Assembly (NCBI GenBank): GCA_028718065.1
Contig: JAQUMP010000240.1
Coordinates: forward strand, 1-6,177
DNA from: Chitinivibrionales bacterium
GTDB taxonomy: Bacteria > Fibrobacterota > Chitinivibrionia > Chitinivibrionales > FEN-1185
DNA: 6,177 nucleotides
Direction of reading: 5' to 3'
In this document: piece by piece, positions 6,017-6,177 of the stretch
How the letters are laid out: each line of letters opens with the position of its first letter
Position numbering within the stretch: the first letter of the stretch is position 1
Program-made: the position numbers and the translations under genes
The notes under the pieces: model-generated
The model's input: only the letters and a program-made list of their open reading frames with translations
What the model was told of the DNA's origin: nothing
The model's database searches: none

Positions 6017-6177
6017 ATGGGAGAGAATAAAAAAGGAATTGTCCGGCAGACGATAATTGCGGCTTTTGTTTTGGGTATTTGCCTGGCGGGGACCGCGAGC
6101 TTCGCAGAAAATTATTCGGATTGGCAATACCATACCACCATTACCATTAATGCCGCGTCCATAACGACATCGCAATA
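6017..6177 (+). CDS. Exported protein, N-terminal part (runs off right edge)
   Basis: ATG 6017 follows a very strong SD and opens 53 complete codons, with two bases (TA) of a 54th at the edge. The product begins with a clear Sec signal peptide: K5, K6 and R10, a hydrophobic core from about I13 to A24, and an ASFA site with cleavage after A30. The mature sequence starts 'ENYSDWQYHTTITIN' (31-45). A tryptophan-x-tyrosine followed by an alternating I-T-I strand right after a signal peptide recalls the opening of DUF2341-type beta domains ('W-x-Y-x3-I-T-I'), found in large secreted proteins of environmental bacteria. Only about 15 residues support this, so it is a suggestion. The unfinished codon TA- could be Tyr or a stop; a stop would leave a 53-residue exported peptide. 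It probably has its own promoter in 5852-6016, though none is convincing. Confidence 0.75.
   Translation, partial: MGENKKGIVRQTIIAAFVLGICLAGTASFAENYSDWQYHTTITINAASITTSQ

Overview
This window reads as a chromosomal segment from a Gram-negative-like, environmental bacterium. The best guess is the Planctomycetota–Verrucomicrobiota–Lentisphaerota/Kiritimatiellota sphere. That guess is low to moderate confidence: it rests on the style of the exported proteins at the two edges (an N-terminal 'FGTPKWIKGDTDV..TTG' beta domain followed by an 'INQAAGQADPTTG' Ig-like repeat) and on a divergent proton-pumping pyrophosphatase. I see no phage, transposon, plasmid, CRISPR, tRNA or rRNA signature.

Layout from left to right. 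(1) Positions 1-1038, minus strand: the N-terminal 346 codons of a secreted protein that runs off the left edge, with a signal peptide, a cysteine-containing beta domain and an Ig-like repeat. (2) 1039-1412: a 374-base, markedly AT-rich divergent intergenic region. It holds a near-palindrome over the Shine-Dalgarno (SD) of the minus gene, a 12-bp palindrome, a doubtful 20-residue ORF with a very good ribosome binding site, a small hairpin, and a strong sigma-70-type promoter (TTGATT-17-TATAAT) pointing at the next gene. (3) 1413-3851, plus: a complete 812-residue membrane pyrophosphatase with the expected PPi/Mg-binding motifs, and with the lysine signature of K+-independent enzymes in an otherwise divergent sequence. 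(4) 3882-3922: a 14-bp perfect-stem intrinsic terminator. (5) 3941-5851, plus: a complete 636-residue Kup/HAK/KT potassium uptake permease, starting 21 bases after the terminator stem with no visible SD. (6) 5852-6016: a short intergenic region with a 15-base palindrome. (7) 6017-6177, plus: the start of another exported protein, which runs off the right edge.

How the genes may work together. The pyrophosphatase would convert cytosolic PPi from biosynthesis into a proton gradient across the inner membrane, and Kup-type carriers use the proton gradient to bring in K+. Their adjacency on the same strand fits a shared role in ion homeostasis. The strong terminator between them means kup is either separately promoted or expressed by regulated read-through. 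The two edge genes look like surface or secreted proteins with no evident link to ion transport. I do not see a wholly undescribed system. The most notable points are the divergent subtype of the pyrophosphatase, the terminator-abutting and SD-less start of kup, and the partial secreted gene on the minus strand at the left edge.
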